From assembly GCF_038397785.1 (NCBI RefSeq), contig NZ_CP151642.1, forward strand, positions 2,418,001 to 2,482,000: a stretch of 64,000 nucleotides of DNA, given 5' to 3'. This document shows positions 36,424-44,631 of this stretch, piece after piece; the first letter of the stretch is position 1; each line of letters opens with the position of its first letter. Source of the stretch: Salinibacterium sp. TMP30. Its GTDB lineage: Bacteria > Actinomycetota > Actinomycetes > Actinomycetales > Microbacteriaceae. The notes below the pieces were generated by a model that worked only from the letters and a program-made list of their open reading frames with translations, made no database searches and had not been told where the DNA came from. The position numbers were made by a program, and so were the translations under genes.

Positions 36424-37221
36424 ATGCGAGAATCCGCCGATATTGTCAGGCAGATAACCGTTGCCGCGAGCGCGACATTCGCCCTCATCGGAGCATTCGT
36501 CGGCTCCGGTGCTGCAGGAGGAACGCCGATACAGGATGCTGCGGGTGGCGCGCTCAGCGCCGATGCAACTGTCATCGCCCCCGCCGGTTCAGCGTTTGGC
36601 ATCTGGAGCATCATCTACTTGGGTCTCGTTGCCTACGCCATTTGGCAAATGCTGCCCAAACAGACCAGCACCGAACTGCACCGCCGCGTCGGATACTGGG
36701 TCGCAGCATCACTAGTTCTTAACGCCGCCTGGATTCTCTCCATCCAGTACAACCAGCTTGCGCTCAGCGTTCCCGTCATCATCGTCTTGCTCGCCGTACT
36801 CATCCGGGCTTACCTCATCACCGTCGAACTGCCCGCCGCTGGCGCTATCGATGCGATCATCACCGACGGCACCATTGGCCTCTATCTCGGCTGGGTGTGC
36901 GTTGCGACGGCAGCCAACATCACGGCCTGGCTGGTCGCCATCGGATTCACCGGCTTCGGCATCCCCGAAGGTGTGTGGGGAGTCGCCATCGTCGTCGTTG
37001 CCGGCGCAATAGGCATCGCGCTCGCCGCTCGCGGTCGTGCACACTTCTCCCCAGCCCTTTCCCTCAGCTGGGGACTCGCTTGGGTTGCCGTCGGGCGCCT
37101 CAGCGGAGAGCTCATCTCACAACCCACCGCCGTCGCCGCCATCGTCGCCGTCGTCGCTGTGCTCGTCAGCGCAGCAATATTCACTAGTGCACGGCTTCGT
37201 GCTGAACGGATCACCCCGTGA
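36424..37221 (+). CDS. TspO/MBR-like tryptophan-rich sensory membrane protein
   Basis: About 265 residues, seven to eight hydrophobic helices. FGIWSIIYLGLVAYAIWQMLP, NAAWILSIQYNQLALSVPVI and LGWVCVATAANITAWLV match the Trp-rich helix pattern of TspO/MBR-related proteins; it is longer than classical TspO (about 160). ATG 36424 has AGGAG 6 nt upstream. Its stop overlaps the MFS transporter start by 4 nt (GTGA), so the two are made together. Confidence 0.75.
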   Translation: MRESADIVRQITVAASATFALIGAFVGSGAAGGTPIQDAAGGALSADATVIAPAGSAFGIWSIIYLGLVAYAIWQMLPKQTSTELHRRVGYWVAASLVLNAAWILSIQYNQLALSVPVIIVLLAVLIRAYLITVELPAAGAIDAIITDGTIGLYLGWVCVATAANITAWLVAIGFTGFGIPEGVWGVAIVVVAGAIGIALAARGRAHFSPALSLSWGLAWVAVGRLSGELISQPTAVAAIVAVVAVLVSAAIFTSARLRAERITP

Positions 37222-38849
37222 ACGAAATTCGCGCATCGCGTCGACGTTGGATCGGTCTCGTCTTCATCAGCATCGCCGTGGCGCTCATCATCGTCGACTC
37301 CACCATCGTTAACGTTGCCATACCGTCGGTCGTTGAAGACCTCGACCTCAACTCAACCCAAGTGCAGTGGGTGCAAGAAAGCTACACCCTTGTCTTCGCC
37401 GCACTACTGCTCGTCTTCGGCACCCTCGCCGACCGCTACGGCCGCCGACGCGTGCTGCTCCTCGGTGTTGTCATTTTCGCGCTCTCCTCCATCCTCGCCG
37501 CGACCGCCGCGACCGGAGAACTGCTGATCGCTTCGCGACTAGTGCAAGGAATCGGTGGGGCCATGATCCTCCCCGCCTCCCTCTCCACTATCAACGCCAC
37601 CTTCCGTGGCCGCGAACGCGCCATCGCGTTCGCCGTCTGGGGCTCCACCATCGGCGGAATGGCTGCTGTCGGCCCGCTCCTCGGGGGTTGGCTCACCACC
37701 TACTTCTCGTGGCGATGGGCGTTCGGCATCAACGTGCCCCTCGGCGTCATCATCGTTATCGGAATCCTTGTCTTCACCATGGAGTCCACAGAACCATCAG
37801 CTCAGAGACGGGTGGATGTAGTTGGTGCCGCCCTCTCGGTAGTCCTGTTCGCGTCGCTCGTCTTCGCCCTCATTGAGGGCCGCAGCTACGGCTGGTTCTA
37901 CAGCGACACCCCGCCAGACTTCTGGACCTGGAACATCTCCCCCATCCCGTTCGCCTTCGCGCTCGCCGTCATTTCTGGCATCGTTTTTGTGCGCTGGGGC
38001 TTCGCCCGCGAACGCGCCGGAAAATCAACGATGCTCGCGTTCGGGCTGCTGCGCATCCCCTCATTCCGAAACGGAAACATTGCCGCGATGATCGTCTCCC
38101 TCGGAGAATTCGGCATCATTCTGTCACTGCCGCTGTGGCTACAAAACGTGCTCGGCTATGACGCCCTGCAAACCGGTTTCGTCATCCTCGCCCTCGCCAT
38201 CGGCTCCTTTGTCGCCAGCGGATTCGCGGGGGCTTACGGCAACAAAATCACTCCCGTCACAATCGTGCGCGTCGGTATCGCCGCCGAAATCGTCGGCGTT
38301 CTGATCGTCGCCTTCGGCCTCAACCCCGACGCGGCCTGGTGGCAGATCGCCCCGGGACTCTTCGTCTACGGTTTCGGAGTCGGACTCGCGACCGCCCAGC
38401 TCACAAGCGTGGTGCTCAAAGATGTGCCGCTCAGCCAATCTGGCCAAGGTTCAGGAACCCAAAGCACGGCCCGCCAAATCGGCTCAGCTCTCGGCATCGC
38501 TATCCTCGGTACAGTGCTGTTCGCGAGCCTCGGCACCGGCCTCAACTCAAAGCTCGAGAACCGTCCAGAGCTTCCCGCTGAAGCGCGCACTCAAATTGTG
38601 AACCTCGTCGTTGACTCTGCCGGCACCGGCATCAGCGCCCTCGACAAGCAGTCACCGGATGTTGCAGCGGACGCCCGCCAAGCCTTCACCGATTCCACCC
38701 GGTATTCTGCCTTCGCGGCCGCCGGATTCCTCGCGATCGGGTTCCTCGCCAGCCTCCGCCTCGACAGCGGGCGACGAAGTGACGATGACGCTGAGGGCGA
38801 AGTCGAGGGCGAAATCGAGGGCGCAGTCGACGAGTCCACAACGACCTAA
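37218..38849 (+). CDS. MFS multidrug exporter, DHA2 (14-helix) type
   Basis: 543 residues, about 14 helices. Signatures: DSTIVNVAIPSVVEDL in helix 1, FGTLADRYGRRRVLL (motif A), LVQGIGGAMILPASLSTI (motif C region), and AVWGSTIGGMAAVGPLLGGWL. The tail is acidic and Glu-rich. EmrB/QacA-type proton-driven export is expected; the substrate is unknown. Coupled to the TspO-like gene. Confidence 0.93.
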   Translation: MNEIRASRRRWIGLVFISIAVALIIVDSTIVNVAIPSVVEDLDLNSTQVQWVQESYTLVFAALLLVFGTLADRYGRRRVLLLGVVIFALSSILAATAATGELLIASRLVQGIGGAMILPASLSTINATFRGRERAIAFAVWGSTIGGMAAVGPLLGGWLTTYFSWRWAFGINVPLGVIIVIGILVFTMESTEPSAQRRVDVVGAALSVVLFASLVFALIEGRSYGWFYSDTPPDFWTWNISPIPFAFALAVISGIVFVRWGFARERAGKSTMLAFGLLRIPSFRNGNIAAMIVSLGEFGIILSLPLWLQNVLGYDALQTGFVILALAIGSFVASGFAGAYGNKITPVTIVRVGIAAEIVGVLIVAFGLNPDAAWWQIAPGLFVYGFGVGLATAQLTSVVLKDVPLSQSGQGSGTQSTARQIGSALGIAILGTVLFASLGTGLNSKLENRPELPAEARTQIVNLVVDSAGTGISALDKQSPDVAADARQAFTDSTRYSAFAAAGFLAIGFLASLRLDSGRRSDDDAEGEVEGEIEGAVDESTTT

Positions 38850-38853
38850 AAAG

Positions 38854-40968
38854 CTAGCGGCGCTTCTTCTTTTTCAGATCCTTCTCGTGCACCGGCTCCT
38901 CGCCGGATGCACGACGGTCGGCGTAGTAGTCGCGCGCCTCGTTCTGACGAACAGCTTCGGCACCTGATGCGATCGGTGCACGCACCAGCTCATCAGTGAG
39001 GCCAAACGCGGCCACAAGATCTAGAGCCTGCGGGCGCAAACGTGGGAGCAGACGGTCGTCGATGTAATCGGTGATCGCCTGAGCGCGGTTCGTTGAAATG
39101 CGACCGTGCATCAGGTACCACGCGAGGTTCTTCTCGATCAGCGAGAAGCCGAAGAGGTCACGAAGCCAGGTCATGACCTTCGCAGTGCCTTCGTCTTCGA
39201 TCTTGTCGAGAGCACGGGTGAACGCTTCCCACTGCAAAAGCTCCGCGTGCGCGTAGGCCGTCATGATGAGCTGGTTTTGGTGACTGTTGAAGAGAGCGGC
39301 AGCCTCATCTTGCGGAAGCTTCGTAGCCGCACGCAACTTGCCTGCGACATCCGCCACCATCGTTTCGACGCGGTCGGTAAGCAGCTGGCGTTGAGAATCG
39401 GTGTCTCGCACATAGCCGATTGAGCGGGCCGTCGAACCAAAGTCGACGACGTTCTGGGCGAAGCGGCGAAGACCTGAACGGTTCACCGCAGCCTCGCTCA
39501 CCTGATCCGCAACATACTGCGCGAGAGTGCCCGGATCCGCACCCGCAAACTTGCGCGAGTAGTCAGTGAGGAGTCGCTTTGCTACCAACTGCAGAAGCAC
39601 GTTGTTGTCGCCCTCGAACGTTGCGTACACGTCGAGGTCGGCGCGCATCTGGGTGAGCCGGTTCTCGGCCATGAAACCGGCACCACCACACGCCTCGCGC
39701 GCTTCTTGAAGAGTGTCGAGCGCAGCCCACGTGCTGAGTGGCTTAAGTGCTGCGGCAATCGTTTCGAGATCTTGGCGGTCGGCTTCGGTGTCGGTGCGCC
39801 CCGAGAACACACCATCGAACTTCTCAAGGAATTCCTCGTGCGCAAACGACATTGCGTAGGTCTGCGCGAGGCGTGGCAGGAGGCGACGCTGGTGACGCTG
39901 GTAGTCCAGAATCACTTCTTCATGAGTGTTGCTGGCTGCCGTGAACTGTCGGCGCTCCGAGCCGTACTTGATCGCAATCGTGAGGGCTAGCTTGCTCGCG
40001 AGCACTGCGGCACCATCGAGTGAAACGCGGCCCTGAACGAGCGTGCCAAGCATCGTGAAGAAGCGACGACCTGGACTGTCGATGTCTGACGTGTATTCGC
40101 CGTTCTCGTCGACGTTGCCGTAGCGGTTGAGAAGGTTCGTGCGGGGCACGCGCACGTGGTCAAAAGCGAGGCGTCCGTTGTCGATTCCGTTCAGGCCACC
40201 CTTGAGGCCGTCGTCCTCGCCCGAGATTCCCGGGAGGAAACCGTTGTCGTCGCGCAGCGGAACGTAGAAGGCGTGCACGCCGTGGTTGACGTCTTTTGTC
40301 ACCAGCTGAGCGAACACTGTCGCCGCTTTACCGTGGAGGGCCGCGTTGCCGAGGTAGTCCTTCCACGCCGCACGGAACGGGGTGTTGATGACGAACTCAT
40401 CAGTCTTGGGGTCGTAGGTTGCCGTCGTGGCGATGCTCGCGACATCCGAACCATGACCGATCTCCGTCATCGCGAAAGCGCCGGGAGTTTTCAAGCTCAT
40501 GATGTCGGGCAGCCACTTGTCGTGGTGCTCCTTCGTGCCTAAGTGAACTACAGCGGAACCGAAGAGCCCCCACTGAACGCCAGACTTGATTTGTAGTGAT
40601 GGGTCGGCAAGCACGGTCTCTTCGAAAGCAGCAATGTTTCCGCCGTGGTCGTCGTTGCCACCGAGCTCCTTGGGGAACGCACGGTGAACCGCATTGTTAT
40701 CGACGAGGAGCGACAGTTGGTGCAGCACGCGTTCGCGGTGGTCATCCATAGAGAGTCCATCAACGCGGTGGAACTCCGGGTTCGACATGAGCGCACGCGA
40801 CTCTTTGCGAGCCTGTGACCATTTGCCCAAAAGGTATTCGCCCAGCCATTCAACGTTGATGGCGGGAGCCTCGGGGGAGGTCTCTGCAGAAGTCGTGGCT
40901 GCGTCGCCGTTGGCGGGTTTAGGTGCTTCGGGCGCCGTCTCGGTCGCCGTGTCGTGAACCTGTGTCAT
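38854..40968 (-). CDS. Acyl-CoA dehydrogenase/oxidase family enzyme (ACOX-like)
   Basis: About 704 residues from ATG 40968, much longer than typical acyl-CoA dehydrogenases (about 390). It shows acyl-CoA oxidase layout: AMTEIGHGSDVASIATTATYD (FAD-binding middle domain), the C-terminal ACGGAGFMAENRLTQMRADLDV with YATFEGDNNVLLQLVAKRLL, and an extra C-terminal helical domain. It catalyses alpha,beta-dehydrogenation of fatty acyl-CoA. Whether oxygen or an electron-transfer flavoprotein accepts electrons cannot be told. The N-terminus is Ala/Thr/Glu-rich and disordered. It stands alone, convergent with the MFS gene. Confidence 0.88.
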   Translation of the reverse strand: MTQVHDTATETAPEAPKPANGDAATTSAETSPEAPAINVEWLGEYLLGKWSQARKESRALMSNPEFHRVDGLSMDDHRERVLHQLSLLVDNNAVHRAFPKELGGNDDHGGNIAAFEETVLADPSLQIKSGVQWGLFGSAVVHLGTKEHHDKWLPDIMSLKTPGAFAMTEIGHGSDVASIATTATYDPKTDEFVINTPFRAAWKDYLGNAALHGKAATVFAQLVTKDVNHGVHAFYVPLRDDNGFLPGISGEDDGLKGGLNGIDNGRLAFDHVRVPRTNLLNRYGNVDENGEYTSDIDSPGRRFFTMLGTLVQGRVSLDGAAVLASKLALTIAIKYGSERRQFTAASNTHEEVILDYQRHQRRLLPRLAQTYAMSFAHEEFLEKFDGVFSGRTDTEADRQDLETIAAALKPLSTWAALDTLQEAREACGGAGFMAENRLTQMRADLDVYATFEGDNNVLLQLVAKRLLTDYSRKFAGADPGTLAQYVADQVSEAAVNRSGLRRFAQNVVDFGSTARSIGYVRDTDSQRQLLTDRVETMVADVAGKLRAATKLPQDEAAALFNSHQNQLIMTAYAHAELLQWEAFTRALDKIEDEGTAKVMTWLRDLFGFSLIEKNLAWYLMHGRISTNRAQAITDYIDDRLLPRLRPQALDLVAAFGLTDELVRAPIASGAEAVRQNEARDYYADRRASGEEPVHEKDLKKKKRR

Positions 40969-41198
40969 GGCTATCTCGATTCGTGAAAGTTTAGTAATCA
41001 CACGCTACGAGCGTTGCGGGCGGGTGCAAAGTGAGTCGTTCACGGTCAACCAAGTGGATGCCGCGCCCGCCGCATCCCTTTGTGCGAAACCGCAAAACAG
41101 CCGCCGTAGCGTTGTGGGAAGTATTGCGCTCCAGGCGAACTAGGCGGAGGGAATCTTTGTTCAGGCGACGTTGTTGGGCTCCATGAAAGGATGTAACT

Positions 41199-41600
41199 AT
41201 GTCGACTATCACTCTTACCTCAGAAGACTTTGGCCAGACGGTCACCAAAGAAGGAATCACGCTCGTAGATTTTTGGGCCGAATGGTGCGGCCCCTGCAAG
41301 CAGTTCGGGCCCATCTTTGAGACCGCAAGCGAAACCCACACCGACATCACGTTCGGCAAGGTAGACACCGAAGCACAGCAAGAACTTGCTGGTGCTGCAG
41401 GCATCACCTCCATCCCTACCCTCATGGCATTCCGTGACGGCGTACTCGTGTTCTCCCAGCCCGGCGCACTCCCCGCCCCTGCCCTCGAGCAGGTCATCGA
41501 GGGCGTCAAGAACCTCGACATGGCCGAGGTGCACAAGCAGGTTGCTGAACAGCAGGCTGCTGCTGAAGCTGGCGAAGCGCCGGCAGCCCCCGCTAGCTAG
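41199..41600 (+). CDS. trxA: Thioredoxin
   Basis: 133 residues with the WCGPC active site (Cys30, Cys33), the FWAEWCGPCKQ context and cis-Pro in SIPTLMAF. The last 25 residues form an Ala/Glu-rich helix-like tail absent from short thioredoxins. AAAGGA lies 8 nt before ATG. Reduces protein disulfides in the cytoplasm. Reads into a strong bidirectional terminator. Confidence 0.95.
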   Translation: MSTITLTSEDFGQTVTKEGITLVDFWAEWCGPCKQFGPIFETASETHTDITFGKVDTEAQQELAGAAGITSIPTLMAFRDGVLVFSQPGALPAPALEQVIEGVKNLDMAEVHKQVAEQQAAAEAGEAPAAPAS

Positions 41601-41648
41601 CTGTACCCGGCCGTGGCGTTGGTGACAGCGACCCGCCAACAGCTGTTT

Positions 41649-41686
41649 AGTCTAGGGGCGCCCAGCTAAGTGCGCGCCCCTAGACT
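41649..41686. terminator. Bidirectional terminator hairpin between trxA and DUF2202 gene
   Basis: A perfect 13-bp stem, AGTCTAGGGGCGC (41649-41661) and GCGCCCCTAGACT (41674-41686), with a 12-nt loop, lies between convergent genes. No long T-tract, but stem strength and location fit termination both ways. Confidence 0.7.
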
Positions 41687-41706
41687 CCATGCGAGTCGGG
41701 ATTCAG

Positions 41707-42411
41707 TTAGCCGCCGAATGCATTCAGGTGCTTTTCGGATCCCGACAGCAAGTGTGAATACACTGCGAGAACGTCGGGCGCGGTCACTGACTCAGCAGCT
41801 GCGGCGATGTCGCTAATGTCGTTCTTTTCAATGGTGCGGGCCGCCTCGAAGGCACCATCTCGGCTGACGGAACCTTGCGCGAAGAGTGAATCATACAGCT
41901 CCTGCATGCTCTCCGAGGAGAACTCGCCCGGGGCAAGCCCCACAGTGGGGTCAGCGAGGTCGTAGCGTTCAAGCAAAACCTGCACGGCAGAAAGGTGCTT
42001 GGTCTCGGCGTTCGAGACCCGGTCGAAGACTTTGTCGCCGTAGAGGTCACCAAACGCGACGTAGAGATCGTGTGCGACCTTCTCCTCTTCGGCCATGAGT
42101 GACAGCGTGGCTTCCTGCTCACTCGTCAGCGTTCCGCTTTCGACCCCGGTGAGGCCATCCATTGCATTGGTGCCAGATTCATGACCCTTCTGTGCACCCC
42201 GGCCCATTTCTGAGGAGTTCGAGCCGCCGCCCATTCCTGAATCTGAACCGTTCTGACCGTGGCCGCTCTGACCGTGACCGCTCTGACCAGACCCAGTGGA
42301 TGACTCGTTGTCGTTGTTGCTCGCGCCAAGAGCAAAACTGGCCCCGGCGACGAGCGTGACGGCGAGTACGCCGCCGATGATCGATGTGGTGATGATTGTT
42401 CCCTTGCGCAT
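41707..42411 (-). CDS. Exported DUF2202 (ferritin-like) protein with Gly/His/Ser repeats
   Basis: About 234 residues from ATG 42411 (AGGAG 6 nt upstream). An N-terminal signal/anchor helix (IITTSIIGGVLAVTLVAGASFAL) is followed by a low-complexity GQSGH repeat region rich in Gly, Ser, His and Met, then a DUF2202 four-helix domain: LSLMAEEEKVAHDLYVAFGDLYG with the Glu/His pairs typical of ferritin-like metal sites, and NAETKHLSAVQVLLERY. It is divergent from a two-component system. A metal-related or oxidative role is plausible but unproven. Confidence 0.8.
   Translation of the reverse strand: MRKGTIITTSIIGGVLAVTLVAGASFALGASNNDNESSTGSGQSGHGQSGHGQNGSDSGMGGGSNSSEMGRGAQKGHESGTNAMDGLTGVESGTLTSEQEATLSLMAEEEKVAHDLYVAFGDLYGDKVFDRVSNAETKHLSAVQVLLERYDLADPTVGLAPGEFSSESMQELYDSLFAQGSVSRDGAFEAARTIEKNDISDIAAAAESVTAPDVLAVYSHLLSGSEKHLNAFGG
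42252..42281. repeat. 15-bp repeats coding for GQSGH
   Basis: Two near-identical 15-bp units (TCTGACCGTGGCCGC, TCTGACCGTGACCGC) with degenerate flanking copies, coding Gly-Gln-Ser-Gly-His on the minus strand in the DUF2202 gene. Confidence 0.7.
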
Positions 42412-42430
42412 AATGTGCTCCTGTTCATTG

Positions 42431-42499
42431 TTGTGTGAAACACACACTGCGCTCTCACTGTGCAGGCCCTCTCGCGGTTGTGTGGAGATTGTGTGGAGA
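42431..42499. promoter_or_regulatory. Response-regulator box cluster: 11-bp direct repeats and palindrome
   Basis: TTGTGTGGAGA occurs twice in perfect tandem (42478-42488, 42489-42499) at the 11-bp period typical of OmpR/PhoB-family sites. A third TTGTGTG (42431-42437) begins the palindrome TGTGTG-AAA-CACACA (42432-42446) near the DUF2202 start. All lie in the 121-nt divergent region, so the adjacent response regulator probably controls both directions. Confidence 0.6.
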
Positions 42500-42532
42500 C
42501 TGTTCGCTGCACCACGTGGAATAAGGTGAAGT

Positions 42533-43225
42533 ATGCCTACCGTGCTGGTCGTCGAAGATGAACGGGATATCCGTGAGGTGCTGCGCCGCTATCTTGAACG
42601 GGCCGGGCTTTCGGTCCTCACCACCGGGTCTGGTGCCGAAGCACTTCGACTCTTCGACTCCGCAGATTTGGTGCTGCTCGATCTTGGCCTTCCCGACATC
42701 GATGGAACTGACCTTCTGAGGGAGATAAAGTTGCTGGGCAACCTCCCCGTTATCGTGTTGACTGCTCGCAGCACGACCGACGAGCGTATTCAGGGTCTCG
42801 AACTTGGGGCAGATGACTATGTGACCAAACCCTTCAGCCCCCACGAAGTGGTTCTTCGAGTACAGGCCGTGTTGCACCGACTCAGCGGGAAACCCACAGA
42901 GAACGGGATCGTCAGCTACGGCGGAAATCGTCTGCGGATCGACGAAGGTTCCCACCGCGCGTGGCTAGATGACTCCCTTCTCGATCTGACACCCACCGAA
43001 TGGGGGCTGTTGTCGGCAATCGCCACCGCCGCAGGGCGGGTCTATTCGCGCTATGAATTGGTGAATCGAGTTCGTGGATACGAATACGAGGGCTACGAAC
43101 GCACGATCGATTCGCATATCAAGAACCTCCGGCGAAAGCTCGGGGCCGACGGTTCTCTTGTTATCGAGACGGTGCTCGGCGTCGGCTATCGACTGGGTTT
43201 CACCAGGGATGAGTCGCCACAGTGA
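42533..43225 (+). CDS. OmpR/PhoB-family response regulator
   Basis: 230 residues. Receiver domain with phosphoacceptor Asp50 (LVLLDLGLPDIDG), acidic pair in VVEDE, Thr in LTARS and Lys in YVTKPF. The C-terminal winged-helix DNA-binding domain contains LTPTEWGLLSAIATAAGRVYSR and HIKNLRRKL. AAGG precedes ATG. Overlaps the histidine kinase by 4 nt. Likely targets: its own promoter and the DUF2202 gene. Confidence 0.95.
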   Translation: MPTVLVVEDERDIREVLRRYLERAGLSVLTTGSGAEALRLFDSADLVLLDLGLPDIDGTDLLREIKLLGNLPVIVLTARSTTDERIQGLELGADDYVTKPFSPHEVVLRVQAVLHRLSGKPTENGIVSYGGNRLRIDEGSHRAWLDDSLLDLTPTEWGLLSAIATAAGRVYSRYELVNRVRGYEYEGYERTIDSHIKNLRRKLGADGSLVIETVLGVGYRLGFTRDESPQ

Positions 43226-44586
43226 CCCGCAATTCTCGAGAAAACAGGTTCGGGCTTGGTGCCCTAGGTACCCGTCTTCTGCTTGCGTTCGCAGTAGTAG
43301 CGGTGTCGTCGGTGCTCGTGCTGACGGGAGCTGCACTCGTCGGCGTCGACCGTGGAGTGCAAGCGGGAGAACAGGCCGATCGCCAACAGGTGGCCGATTC
43401 CGCTGGCGCTGCCGCCGCCGACGCCTATCAGGCTGCTGGGGGCTGGGAAGGTGCCGACCTCACTCGCGCGGTGAGCATTGGCGAAGCGGCATCAGCACGG
43501 CTAGTCATTCTTGATGCGGCCGGGTCTACCGTGGCCGCTAGCGGCACCGCTGGCGGACATTCGGGCGGAAATGGCGGCGGGATGGGCTCCGGTGCCAGTG
43601 TCGCGGAAATAGTCATTGACGGGGCACAGGTCGGTTCGGTGCGAGTTTCGCAGTCTCCGATGGCCACATCCCGTGTGCTCGATATCGCGTGGGCGTGGAT
43701 ACTGATCTCCGCGATCGTGGCGCTCGCTATCGCTTTCACCGCAAGCTGGGTTGTCACTCGCTTTCTTGTTGGTCCCCTGCAGCGGATGACGGATGCCGCA
43801 CGATCCTTTACCGCCGGCAACCGCGCGTCGCGAGTCACCGGCCGCGCCCCGGGAGAGCTCGGAGAACTCGCCACCGCTTTCAATGGAATGGCAGACGAGG
43901 TAGTGCGCTCTGATCGGGATCGACGCAACCTGACCGCAGATGTTGCCCATGAGTTGCGCACGCCACTGGCAGCACTCCAAGCCGGCCTCGAGGAGCTTCG
44001 CGATGGCTTCGTACCGCCCGATGCTGAGCGGCTTGCGGCGTTGCACGATCAATCACTCAGGCTAGGTCGGGTCGTGGCGGATCTGGCCGAACTTTCTGCG
44101 GTCGAGACGGCTGGTCCCCTCCTACAGGAAGGACTAGTGGATCTCGCCACTGTCGCCCGCGAGGAGGTGGCACTTCACGAATCCCAACTGCGCGCATCGG
44201 GCCTCCACGTGTCCGCCGACCTGGCCGAGCCAGTTCTCGTGCGCGCGGATGCCGACCGGCTGCATCAGGCGGTCGGCAACGTGCTGGCCAATGCTGCACG
44301 GTATTGCCGACCAGGGGACGAGGTGAGCCTCTCCCTGTCAGTGCGCGATCATGAAGCCGCGCTGGAGATTGCCGACACCGGCCCGGGCATAGCTACAGAA
44401 GATCTGCCATTCGTTTTTGATCGATTGTGGCGAGGTGAGTCCGCACGAGAGATTCCCGGTTCTGGTATTGGTCTTGCTGTTGTGCGAGAAATTGTTTCCC
44501 GGCACGGTGGCAGCGCCGAGGTGGAGTCGCCCCCCGGTGAAGGAACCCGGGTCACGATCCGGCTTCCCGTCGCGATCGGTGAGTGA
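43222..44586 (+). CDS. Sensor histidine kinase
   Basis: 454 residues: TM1 at about 17-42, an extracytoplasmic sensor of about 110 residues with a Gly/His-rich loop (GGHSGGNGGGMGSG), TM2 at about 155-177, HAMP, dimerisation domain with His243 in DVAHELRTPLAAL, and an ATPase domain with N (NVLANAARYC), DTGPGI and GSGIGLAVV boxes. GTG start overlaps the regulator stop (GTGA). The signal is unknown. Confidence 0.94.
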   Translation: MTRNSRENRFGLGALGTRLLLAFAVVAVSSVLVLTGAALVGVDRGVQAGEQADRQQVADSAGAAAADAYQAAGGWEGADLTRAVSIGEAASARLVILDAAGSTVAASGTAGGHSGGNGGGMGSGASVAEIVIDGAQVGSVRVSQSPMATSRVLDIAWAWILISAIVALAIAFTASWVVTRFLVGPLQRMTDAARSFTAGNRASRVTGRAPGELGELATAFNGMADEVVRSDRDRRNLTADVAHELRTPLAALQAGLEELRDGFVPPDAERLAALHDQSLRLGRVVADLAELSAVETAGPLLQEGLVDLATVAREEVALHESQLRASGLHVSADLAEPVLVRADADRLHQAVGNVLANAARYCRPGDEVSLSLSVRDHEAALEIADTGPGIATEDLPFVFDRLWRGESAREIPGSGIGLAVVREIVSRHGGSAEVESPPGEGTRVTIRLPVAIGE

Positions 44587-44631
44587 CCGCGACGGCTACT
44601 GGGACTGTTGCGTCGACCGGTTGACGCCGCG

